Shown here: piece by piece, positions 7,963 through 14,599 of the stretch | Position numbering within the stretch: position 1 is the first letter of the stretch | Layout: each line of letters begins with the position of its first letter | Made by a program: the position numbers and the translations under genes | The notes under the pieces: model-generated | What the model was told of the DNA's origin: nothing | The model's input: only the letters and a program-made list of their open reading frames with translations | The model's database searches: none | NCBI GenBank assembly: GCA_003218785.1 | Contig: QHOM01000080.1 | Span: forward strand, 1-14,629 | DNA from: Verrucomicrobiota bacterium | Lineage (GTDB): Bacteria > Verrucomicrobiota > Verrucomicrobiia > Chthoniobacterales > UBA10450 | Reading direction: 5' to 3' | Length of the DNA stretch: 14,629 nucleotides

Positions 7963-7985
7963 GATGTTGAGGGTTGAGAGTTGAG
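7958..7985 (+). repeat. GTTGAG short tandem-like repeat
   Basis: GTTGAG occurs at 7958, 7966, 7973 and 7980, a 7-8-nt period, overlapping the stop codon of the cupin ORF. The sequence then stays low in complexity (GAGCGAGCGGGGCGAGCG). Confidence 0.55.
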
Positions 7986-8050
7986 TGAAATACGGAAGGC
8001 AGAATGGAGCGAGCGGGGCGAGCGACATAGAAGGTAAAGCTGCGAGGGCA

Positions 8051-8080
8051 GCAGCGAGCGAGTGCGGGCAGCGAGCGAGT
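8051..8080 (+). repeat. two direct 13-bp repeats (GCAGCGAGCGAGT)
   Basis: GCAGCGAGCGAGT is present exactly at 8051-8063 and 8068-8080, period 17. This is part of a GAGCGAG-rich tract from about 8005. Confidence 0.55.
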
Positions 8081-8270
8081 TTCAATTAAGATTTAAGAAG
8101 TTCTGATCGGACCACAGTTGAACAGAAGGAAAAAGAGAACAAAAGTTGGCGCTGAGACTCCGGTTACTTTGACCCGAAACAGTTGCCGAAAGAATTGGCC
8201 GGCGTGGAATGGCTGGCAAAGAGCTGAGGACCGAAGGAGATTTGTGTCAATACTGCCTCTGACCCCTTGA
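8081..8270 (+). other. non-coding or degenerate stretch between cupin and mazG remnant
   Basis: No intact gene. A short open frame 8156-8227 reads DSGYFDPKQLPKELAGVEW and stops at 8225-8227; it has the look of a C-terminal gene fragment because the frame just upstream is closed by a TGA, but I cannot assign a family. CTCTGACCCCTT at 8257-8268 is repeated in inverted orientation at 10002-10013. Confidence 0.3.
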
Positions 8271-8635
8271 ATTGCGCGCCCTGACGAACTGGGTGATCTA
8301 CTTTTTGCCGTCGTCAATCTGGTGCGCAAAACCAACTCGACGCCGAAACCGTACTGGCGGCTGCGACGGAGAGATTCATCACGCGCTTTCACGCGTTGGA
8401 GCGCGAGTTGCAAAAGCAGAGTCGCAAACTCGGCGAGGTCGATCTCGCGGCGATGGATGAAATTTGGAATCGGGTGAAAGCATCGCCGCAGGAGGCCCAT
8501 GGCTCGCGTAACCTGTCTGTGTCGGGGCACATTTGCCTCGCCTCTCATCGCGAAGTTCGTGAACACACCGAGGTGAAGCGAAAATCAGGCTCCCTTTCGG
8601 ATGTCAGCGCTCGACTCGAGATGTGGAAGAGCTGA
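8271..8635 (+). pseudogene. mazG: mazG (NTP pyrophosphohydrolase) C-terminal remnant, frameshifted
   Basis: Two frames joined by a single missing C near 8336 spell the C-terminal domain of MazG, the house-cleaning nucleoside triphosphate pyrophosphohydrolase: DELGDLLFAVVNLVRKTN, then DAETVLAAATERF, ITRFHALERELQ and VDLAAMDEIWNRVKAS. E. coli MazG ends with the same pattern (EEMGDLMFATVNLARH; FERRFREVER; METMEEVWQQVK type). The N-terminal half is absent: an in-frame TGA lies at 8268-8270 and nothing upstream resembles MazG. The recognisable part ends near 8490; the frame then runs on to 8635 with no similarity I can name. 5' truncation plus frameshift make this a remnant, and the cell presumably has another copy or lacks the enzyme. 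Confidence 0.8.
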
Positions 8636-8691
8636 TGGCGTCCTCGGCGCCGCAAGGGAACCAGTCCCGAACGCCGTCTGCGGTCATGCTA

Positions 8692-9915
8692 CTATGGGGC
8701 CAACCCCAACGAGTCGATGTTGCCGTTCACCGTGGTTGCATAGATGCGTCCACCGGCAACCGCGACCGGCGTCTCGTTCGCGCCGCCCAGGAGGAGCGTT
8801 GCGAGCGGCTCGCATCCGTTAATGCACGTGGTCGGGTACGCAAGCACGTCACCCTGCGTGTAGATGAAGTCGAGCGCGCCGACATAGACGACGCCGTTCG
8901 CGATCGTCGGCGTGAACAGCGTGACGCCCGACGGCGCCGACGTCCACAGTGGGCTGCACACCGCCTGACCGCAGCCCGCAACGGCGAAGGCGACAAGCTC
9001 CCCGTTTCCCGAGGTCACATAGGCGACTCCGTGTGCGGCGGCGATCGCATGCGGAGTGGGTGCGACGGTGCCTTTCCACTCCAGGATACCGCTAGCCGAA
9101 TCGAACGCGTACACCGTGCCCTGATAGTCGGCCACCAGCACGAACCCACCGGCAAAGGTCGGTGCCGCTGCCGGAGAGAACCGCGTCGTCGCAACCCATA
9201 AGGGTACGCACGGTGTGCTGCAGCTCGCCGGGAACGCGTACACGCCGCGGTCCCCCGAGACGAACATCCGGTCGCCCGATACCGCCGGCGCGAAATTTAG
9301 TGGGTCGGCGACGTTCGGTGGGTTGACCCGCGCCGACCAGAGCTGTGTGCCGGTTGTCGCGTCGAAGGCATACACGCGACCGTTGTATCCACCGAGGTAG
9401 AGGCTCCCATTGGAGAAGGTCGGGGGCGAGTTGGTTCCCAGCGTGCCGACCGGCACCGCCCAGGTAGGCATGCAGGTCCCCACACAATTCGTCGGGAACG
9501 CATACAGGTTGCCGTCGAGCGAGGCGGTGTAGACGTGCCCGCTCCCAACCGCGGGATCCGAAAATGTGCTGAGCCCGGTGTAGACCCAGCGGCTCGCGCC
9601 GGTCGCGGCGTCCAGCGCCGTGAACGTCGTCTGCGCCTGGGAGGCGACGTAGAGTACGCCGTCCGAGAGGGCAGGGCCGCTGAGCGGGGCGATGCCTGTA
9701 CCGTTGCCGGTCATGAACTCCCATTGGAGCGAAAGCCCCGCGACATTCGACCGGTTGAGAGTGTGCTCGAAGGGATCGAACATGGTGTGACGAGCGTCGA
9801 AGCCGTACTGTGGCCAGCGGGGCGCAGGCCCCGCATGTGCCGCGACAGACGCGAGCATCGTGAGCCCGGCGGCGACCAAGGCCCCTGCGCAGAATCTTCT
9901 TCCACCCAGGTGCAT
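8692..9915 (-). CDS. secreted PQQ-like beta-propeller protein with paired cysteines
   Basis: I take ATG 9915 (407 residues) because it begins a clear Sec signal peptide (MHLGGRRFCAGALVAAGLTM, cleavage likely after AAHA); the frame is open to 10074 but that part is not protein-like and crosses the IS end. After WPQYGFDARHT come seven recognisable PQQ-like blades plus a closing strand. Blades 1, 3 and 5 have the usual D-x-x-(T/S)-G-x-x-x-W ending (LDAATGASRW, FDATTGTQLW, FDSASGILEW). Blades 2, 4, 6 and 7 instead carry cysteine pairs: C144/C148, C232/C236, C315/C320, C364/C368, often as YAFP-xx-CxxxC-x-PxW. These are probably disulfides in an exported protein. No PQQ-dehydrogenase catalytic residues are evident, so a binding or structural role is more likely than an enzyme. 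Visibly GC-richer than its neighbours; possibly acquired. Confidence 0.85.
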   Translation of the reverse strand: MHLGGRRFCAGALVAAGLTMLASVAAHAGPAPRWPQYGFDARHTMFDPFEHTLNRSNVAGLSLQWEFMTGNGTGIAPLSGPALSDGVLYVASQAQTTFTALDAATGASRWVYTGLSTFSDPAVGSGHVYTASLDGNLYAFPTNCVGTCMPTWAVPVGTLGTNSPPTFSNGSLYLGGYNGRVYAFDATTGTQLWSARVNPPNVADPLNFAPAVSGDRMFVSGDRGVYAFPASCSTPCVPLWVATTRFSPAAAPTFAGGFVLVADYQGTVYAFDSASGILEWKGTVAPTPHAIAAAHGVAYVTSGNGELVAFAVAGCGQAVCSPLWTSAPSGVTLFTPTIANGVVYVGALDFIYTQGDVLAYPTTCINGCEPLATLLLGGANETPVAVAGGRIYATTVNGNIDSLGLAP

Positions 9916-10030
9916 GGGACCAGGGTCGGGCAGCAAGGCGCCTCTGTCAATTGAAGGAACAGGGGTTCGGGTGGGCAAAGTGCAACAGTAGCGGAGATCT
10001 GAAGGGGTCAGAGCCAAGTGGCCAAGTGAC

Positions 10031-11366
10031 AGGTGATGGGCGTCAGGTAAGTGACAGCGGATTAGCGTCGGCAAGTCGAAGGGAATTGGTTAATGAGAAG
10101 GGATGAAAAAGTCGAGAGCAGAGACGCCGGCAGATGGTTGCGCTCGTTCGGCGTGGCAAGTCACAGCGTTACGTGGCGCGGCGTTTTGGAGTGACTTTGC
10201 GCACCGTTCAGCGGTGGGTGGAACGAGCTAGCGACTGGCCTCTGAGGAGCGTGGATTGGAAGAGTCGCTCGCACGCTCCAAGAGGGATTGCCAACAGAAC
10301 TCCGGTCGGCTTGGAAAGAGAGATCTGCACCTTACGCAGGCAGCTGGCGGCCAGTAGCGCCTTGGGCTTCATAGGTGCGCAAGCCATTCACGAGGCGCTT
10401 CTCGGCCAGTCTCCTTTCACAGTTCTACCCAGTGTGCGGACGATTGGACGTATTCTGCGGCGCAACGGTTTGCTTGATTATCATCACCGGATTCGTCGTA
10501 GCGCGCCGCCGCCGGGCTGGTATCTGCCTGCCGCCGCGCAACAACTCGCCGAGATCGATTGCTTTGATGTGATCGAAGACTTGCGGATGGAAGGCTTTGG
10601 GTTGTTCCAAGTCTTTACCGTGAGGGCACTCTGGGGACCGGCCGTTTCCGCTTGGCCCGCGCAAGTGGCTTCGACTTCTTTCGTTCTTGATGCCTTGCAG
10701 GCTCATTGGCGACGGCACGGCTTGCCAGCTTTCGCGCAATTCGACAACGATGTGCGCTTCCAAGGCGGCCATAACCATCCTGATGTGATCGGACGTGTGA
10801 TGCGTCTTTGCTTGGCAATGGGCGTGACTCCCGTCTTCACGCCGCCGCTCGAGACGGGTTTCCAAGCCGTGATCGAAAACTTCAATGGGCTATGGCAGCA
10901 AAAGGTCTGGGCGCGTTGTCATCACGAAAACCTCGCCGCTTTGAATGCCTTTTCAGAGCGCTTCACTCGTGCCTATGCGCAACGCCTGGCGCATCGTCAT
11001 GATCATTTACCACCACGGCGACGCTTCCCCGATAACCTTGAGCTTGATTGGCAGAGCCGACCCACGGGAAGCATCATTTACCTGCGCCGAACCAGCGACG
11101 CTGGAATGGTAAAAGTGCTCGGCCATGTGTTGCGGGTCGATCCACTCTGGCCTCACCGGCTTGTGCGCTGCGAAGTCGACCTCGATCAGGAACAAATCCG
11201 TTGCTACCGCCTTCGGCGCCGCGAACCACTCGAACAGCCCCTTATCGCCACTCTGCCCTACACTCTCCCCAGACGTCGTTTCGATACCCGCCCGCGACAT
11301 AAACATCCTCTGACGCCAATCCCCTGACACCTCAAATCGACATCATTTACCTGACGCCCATCACCT
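10031..11366. mobile_element. insertion sequence with 20-bp perfect terminal inverted repeats
   Basis: AGGTGATGGGCGTCAGGTAA at 10031-10050 is the exact reverse complement of 11347-11366; the match continues with one mismatch then TGA (24 bp, 1 mismatch). The two ends enclose one transposase gene reading rightwards, giving a compact element of 1336 bp. TGAC abuts the left end (10027-10030) and also occurs at 11369-11372, two bases beyond the right end; this hints at a target duplication but is not clean. AGTGACAG is also directly repeated at 10025-10032 and 10050-10057, perhaps accessory transposase sites. The IS family cannot be fixed from the ends. Confidence 0.85.
10134..11327 (+). CDS. DDE integrase-type (rve) transposase of the IS
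   Basis: A 397-residue protein. Residues 1-30 (MVALVRRGKSQRYVARRFGV, TLRTVQRWVE) form a helix-turn-helix for end binding; LGFIGAQAIHEALL and SVRTIGRILRRNGLLDYHH follow as in IS3/IS481-type proteins. The catalytic core shows Asp142 (AEIDCFDVI), Asp204 (AQFDND) and Glu248 (GFQAVIENFNGLW), a D-D-E spacing of 62 and 44 residues typical of the retroviral-integrase superfamily. A basic C-terminal region follows. The core looks complete. The start is odd: a more natural N terminus would be ATG 10103 (MKKSRAE) joined to RRRQMVAL, but that needs removal of one A near 10125, so either translation starts at ATG 10134 or there is a 1-nt frameshift. The TIRs on both sides support ownership by the IS. Confidence 0.85.
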   Translation: MVALVRRGKSQRYVARRFGVTLRTVQRWVERASDWPLRSVDWKSRSHAPRGIANRTPVGLEREICTLRRQLAASSALGFIGAQAIHEALLGQSPFTVLPSVRTIGRILRRNGLLDYHHRIRRSAPPPGWYLPAAAQQLAEIDCFDVIEDLRMEGFGLFQVFTVRALWGPAVSAWPAQVASTSFVLDALQAHWRRHGLPAFAQFDNDVRFQGGHNHPDVIGRVMRLCLAMGVTPVFTPPLETGFQAVIENFNGLWQQKVWARCHHENLAALNAFSERFTRAYAQRLAHRHDHLPPRRRFPDNLELDWQSRPTGSIIYLRRTSDAGMVKVLGHVLRVDPLWPHRLVRCEVDLDQEQIRCYRLRRREPLEQPLIATLPYTLPRRRFDTRPRHKHPLTPIP

Positions 11367-11382
11367 ACTGACCCGCAATTTA

Positions 11383-11712
11383 TTGACCGATTCAAGCAGC
11401 AACAGCGGTGAGGACTATTTCCGCGACCAACTCACAGAGGATATTTCCGTGGAGACGTTAGCCGAACTAGCGGACCTCAGTCCCTTTCACTTCTCCCGCG
11501 TGTTCAAGCAGACAACCGGGATGTCTCCGCTACAGTTCGTGACGCGAGAACGGATCGCGCGCGCGCAACAGCTCATCCGCTCCGGCAGCTGCCGGAGCGC
11601 GCAGCCTCATCGAGATCGCGCTCGAAGTCGGCTACACGAGCCCGAGTCATTTTGGTCAAGTCTTCCGGCGAATGGTTGGCGTCACGCCGACAGAGTTTCG
11701 CAGCGGCTTGTA
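11383..11712 (+). pseudogene. AraC-family DNA-binding domain, truncated and frameshifted
   Basis: The first frame gives LTEDISVETLAELADLSPFH, FSRVFKQTTGMSPLQFV and ERIARAQQLIRSGS, the first helix-turn-helix and linker helix of an AraC/XylS regulator. The second helix-turn-helix continues in another frame: SLIEIALEVGYTSPSHFGQV, FRRMVGVTPTEFRSGL, stop TAA at 11710-11712. Between them is a perfect 22-bp palindrome (11578-11599); removing 10 nt of it restores one frame and the family's normal spacing. The N-terminal effector domain is absent, and the coding sequence begins only about 16 bp after the IS right end, so the IS or an associated deletion may have removed it. It precedes an alcohol dehydrogenase that it probably once controlled. 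Confidence 0.85.
11578..11599. repeat. perfect 22-bp palindrome at the AraC frameshift
   Basis: CGCTCCGGCAG (11578-11588) is followed immediately by its exact reverse complement CTGCCGGAGCG (11589-11599). It lies precisely where the AraC reading frame changes. Confidence 0.9.
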
Positions 11713-11718
11713 AGCCAC

Positions 11719-11739
11719 CGCCCGTCCGGCTCGGACTTT
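11719..11739. repeat. 21-bp exact repeat, copy 2
   Basis: Identical to 1024-1044 and in the same orientation. It starts 7 bp after the AraC stop codon, in the 160-bp gap before the alcohol dehydrogenase. Confidence 0.7.
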
Positions 11740-11874
11740 TCCGCAAGAACGCGACACGTTGCGCACGATCACGAGAGCAGCGTGGCGCGAATGTACGATG
11801 GTGCTATCGCGCCTGAATGGTTCGGGTGTACGACGACACCACACAAAAACAAACCAATAGGAGCATCGAAACAC

Positions 11875-12945
11875 ATGCATCAATTGACGTACAACGCGAA
11901 AGCCTATTCTGCTGCCAGCCCCACATCCGGACTGGCTTCAACGAAGATCCAACGTCGCGAGCCAACTGACCGCGACGTTCAAATCGAAATTCTGTTCTGC
12001 GGCATCTGCCACTCCGACCTCCATTCGGTCCGCAACGAGTGGAGCGAGTTCATGGCCACGAATTACCCGATTGTCCCCGGTCATGAGATCATCGGCCGTG
12101 TCACCAAGGTCGGCTCAGCGGTTACCAAGTACAAACCCGGGGATCTTGCCGCGGTGGGCTGCATGGTCGATTCGGACGGCACTTGCCCACAGTGCAAGGC
12201 TGGCCTTGAACAGTTCTGCCCCAACATGATCCTCACCTTCAACTCCCCGGACAAGCATCTCGGAGGTGTTACCTACGGTGGCTACTCCGAAGGCATCGTC
12301 GTCGATGAACACTTCGTCCTGCGCATCCCCTCCAACCTCAATCTCGCCGCAGCCGCGCCGCTGCTCTGCGCCGGCATCACTACGTACTCCCCGATGCATC
12401 ACTGGGGCGTCACTAAGGGCAAGAAAGTTGGCGTAGTCGGCCTCGGCGGACTCGGCCATATGGCGGTAAAATTTGCTCATGCGCTCGGAGCGCACGTCGT
12501 CGTCTTCACCACTTCACCTAACAAGAAGGAGGACGCGGTCCGCCTTGGCGCCGACGAAGTCGTGGTCTCCCGCAATGCCGACGAAATGAAGAAGCACGCG
12601 GGCAGCTTCGATTTCATCCTCGACGCCGTCTCCGCCAATCACGACATCAACGCCTATATCAATTTACTCGGCGTGAACGGCAATCTTACACTTGTCGGCG
12701 CTCCCGCAGAGCCTCTCGCGGTCCCGGCGTTCAGCCTCATCGGCCGGCGGCGCAATTTCTCCGGCTCGATGATTGGCGGCATCGCCGAAACCCAGGAGAT
12801 GCTCGACTTTTGCGGCAAAAATAACGTCACTGCCGACGTCGAAGTCATCCCCATCCAAAAGGTCAACGAAGCCTACGAAAGACTGCTCAAGTCGGATGTG
12901 AAGTACCGGTTTTCCATCGACATGGCTTCTCTGAAATCGGAATAA
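11875..12945 (+). CDS. zinc-dependent NAD(P) alcohol dehydrogenase (YahK/CAD-like)
   Basis: A 356-residue medium-chain dehydrogenase starting at ATG 11875 (MHQLTYNAKAYSAASPTSGL); AGGAG lies about 13 nt upstream. The frame is open back to 11383 only because of the AraC frameshift, so the 520-codon fusion is not taken as the gene. Catalytic zinc ligands Cys42 (FCGICHSDLH), His70 (PGHEI) and Cys165 (LLCAGITTY); structural zinc cysteines 96, 104, 107 and 115 (DGTCPQCKAGLEQFC); Rossmann loop GLGGLGHMAVKFA from about residue 189. This is the layout of broad-specificity aldehyde reductases such as E. coli YahK and cinnamyl-alcohol dehydrogenases, usually NADPH-dependent and acting on aldehydes in the cytoplasm. 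No lesion is seen; it is the only intact member of the redox cluster. Confidence 0.93.
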   Translation: MHQLTYNAKAYSAASPTSGLASTKIQRREPTDRDVQIEILFCGICHSDLHSVRNEWSEFMATNYPIVPGHEIIGRVTKVGSAVTKYKPGDLAAVGCMVDSDGTCPQCKAGLEQFCPNMILTFNSPDKHLGGVTYGGYSEGIVVDEHFVLRIPSNLNLAAAAPLLCAGITTYSPMHHWGVTKGKKVGVVGLGGLGHMAVKFAHALGAHVVVFTTSPNKKEDAVRLGADEVVVSRNADEMKKHAGSFDFILDAVSANHDINAYINLLGVNGNLTLVGAPAEPLAVPAFSLIGRRRNFSGSMIGGIAETQEMLDFCGKNNVTADVEVIPIQKVNEAYERLLKSDVKYRFSIDMASLKSE

Positions 12946-12983
12946 TCAACGCGATACATCCGGAATACATCTCGTAAATTGTC

Positions 12984-13076
12984 TGTCATGTTGAGCGAAG
13001 CGAAACATCTCTGTCTTTGCTGCCGGGAACCCGATGCACAAATGATCCGAGATTCTTCGCTTCGCTCAGAATGACA
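12984..13076. repeat. inverted pair of 28-bp 'TGAGCGAAGCGAA' repeats
   Basis: Unit A at 12984-13011 is TGTCAT-GT-TGAGCGAAGCGAA-AC-ATCTC. Unit B at 13049-13076, read on the other strand, is TGTCAT-TC-TGAGCGAAGCGAA-GA-ATCTC. They match at 24 of 28 positions in inverted orientation with 37 bp between. The four differences are two compensating pairs, so each unit keeps its own 5-bp stem (ATGTT/AACAT and ATTCT/AGAAT) around GAGCGAAGCGA. Repeats of this type are widespread between genes in soil bacteria. Here the pair fills the gap between the alcohol dehydrogenase and the aldo/keto reductase and could also act as a transcript hairpin. Confidence 0.75.
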
Positions 13077-13103
13077 TTTGTGGAACGGTTGAAAAGAGAA
13101 ACA

Positions 13104-14013
13104 ATGCAGAAGCGGAAACTTGGAAAGAGCAATCTGGAAGTCTCGGCTATCGGGCTGGGCTGCATGGGAATGAGCTTTGGCTACGGTCCGCCGAAAGACG
13201 AGCAGGAGATGATTTCACTTCTTCGGTTAGCCGTCGAACGCGGTGTCACATTCTTCGATACCGCTGAAATTTACGGCCCGTTCACCAATGAAGAGCTCGT
13301 TGGCGAAGCGCTGGCTCCGAAGCGTGAGCGAGTGGTAATTGCCACTAAGTTCGGATTCAAACTTGGTCCGAAAGGTGAGCAGATCGGCTTGGATAGCCGG
13401 CCAGAGCACATCAAGGAAGTTGCCGACGCTTCGCTGAAAGGTGAAGGATTTAATCCATAAAGGGAAGGTGAAGCACTTCGGTCTTTCCGAGCCAGGAGTG
13501 CAAACAATCCGTCGCGCACACGCGGTGCAATCGGTGACAGCAGTCCAGAACGAATACTCGCTGTGGTGGAGAAAGCCTGAAGAGGAATTACTGCCGGCGC
13601 TCGAGGAACTCGGGATCGGTTTTGTTCCATTTAGCCCTTTGGGCAGGGGCTTTCTCACGGGAAAGATCAGCGAAAACACTACGTTCGACAGTTCGGACCT
13701 CCGCAACACTCTCCCTCGCTTTACGCCGGAGGCGCGGAAAGCGAATCAGGCGTTGGTCGATCTTCTTGGCGAGATCGCAAAACGGAAGAAGGCGACGCCC
13801 GCTCAGATCGCGCTTGCGTGGTTGCTCGCACAGAAACCATGGATCGTTCCGATCCCGGGCACGACGAAGCTGAAGCGCCTCGAAGAAAACATCGGGGCGG
13901 CAGCAATTGAACTCACGCCCGACGATCTTCGTGAAATCGAAACGGCCGCATCAAAGATTAAAGTGCAAGGCGCTCGGTACCCGGAGAGGCTCGAGCAAAT
14001 GACTGGCCGCTGA
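13104..14013 (+). pseudogene. aldo/keto reductase, internal deletion and frameshift
   Basis: ATG 13104 (MQKRKLGKSNLEVSAIGLGC) opens an aldo/keto reductase of the class that reduces aldehydes and ketones with NADPH on a TIM barrel. Asp52 and Tyr57 (FFDTAEIYG) and Lys82 (IATKFGF) of the catalytic tetrad are present. At 13437-13440 ...DASLK joins out of frame to VKDLIHKGKVKHFGLSE (from 13441). Homologues have about 27 residues between, including the FYQHRVDP-type segment with the catalytic His, so about 80 nt are missing and the first frame stops at 13458-13460. The second frame runs to TGA at 14011-14013 with NEYSLWWRKPE, FSPLGRGFLTG and IPGTTKLKRLEEN (cofactor-phosphate loop). Loss of the catalytic His means no activity even if the frame were restored. 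Confidence 0.9.
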
Positions 14014-14561
14014 GGTCACAAAAATAATCACGCTTCTACTCGTCTTGCTAACGTGTCCGCGACCAGCGCGCGTGGATCTCGTTAGCCCAACGGCTCACAA
14101 GCGGCCTCGCGTTTTTCGGCACGATAGGCGATTTTTTGGTGCCGATTCCTGAGATAACTTCTGCCGAAGCCTACGAAAGCTATATTGGCGGGAAATGTCT
14201 TCGCGCCTGTCGAGGGGAAGCGTGGCGAGAAATCAAAGCGTGCATCATCGCTTCTCCCCGCATCGTATTGTGCATCTCCCGCGGTCAGCGAACCATTCAT
14301 TACATGGACCATGTCGGGTGAGGCTGAGTTTTATGAGCGGGAAGGCAACCGGACATGGATTACTCATCGGATCGACGTTCGCTCTCATGCTGGAGCGATT
14401 TCTTGGTTAGCGATCGTTAGTACTGCTTTGCTATGGACGCCCGAGGCCTCATATTTCGGAGCCGATAGGATCGCGAATCGGGGATGCGAGAATTTGATCG
14501 GCCCGCTTATATATAAGGTGTTCGTTTAATTTGATGCAGATATGAAGACGCCGGAGCGAAC
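14014..14561. other. no recognisable gene
   Basis: Overlapping open frames on both strands exist (for example plus 14185-14529 and 14136-14321, minus 14082-14312), but none shows a family motif, a convincing ribosome binding site or consistent codon choice. A small frame from ATG 14334 (MSGKATGHGLLIGSTFALML) looks like the start of a membrane protein but stops after 25 residues. I regard this as intergenic or decayed sequence. Confidence 0.4.
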
Positions 14562-14599
14562 GACCGCCGCAGCGTTCCCTCGCTATGCGGCTGGCGGTC
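14562..14599. repeat. hairpin repeat (GACCGCC/GGCGGTC)
   Basis: GACCGCC at 14562-14568 and GGCGGTC at 14593-14599 form a perfect 7-bp stem, with further partial pairing inside (GCAGCG / CGCTATGCGGC). Same arm type as the palindrome at 677-695; probably a dispersed intergenic repeat. Confidence 0.5.

Noticed and set aside
7958..8080. CRISPR-like repeats
   Set aside because: Short, low-complexity GTTGAG and GAGCGAG tracts with no spacers of constant length and no cas genes.
9916..10074. 53-codon N-terminal extension of the PQQ-like propeller ORF
   Set aside because: It precedes a clear signal peptide, is not protein-like and crosses the IS terminal repeat.
13441..14013. Separate 190-residue gene starting at GTG 13441
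   Set aside because: It is the C-terminal part of the aldo/keto reductase after the deletion; no own ribosome binding site.
14082..14529. Small ORFs on both strands in the right-hand region
   Set aside because: They overlap one another in conflicting frames and have no recognisable motif or start site.
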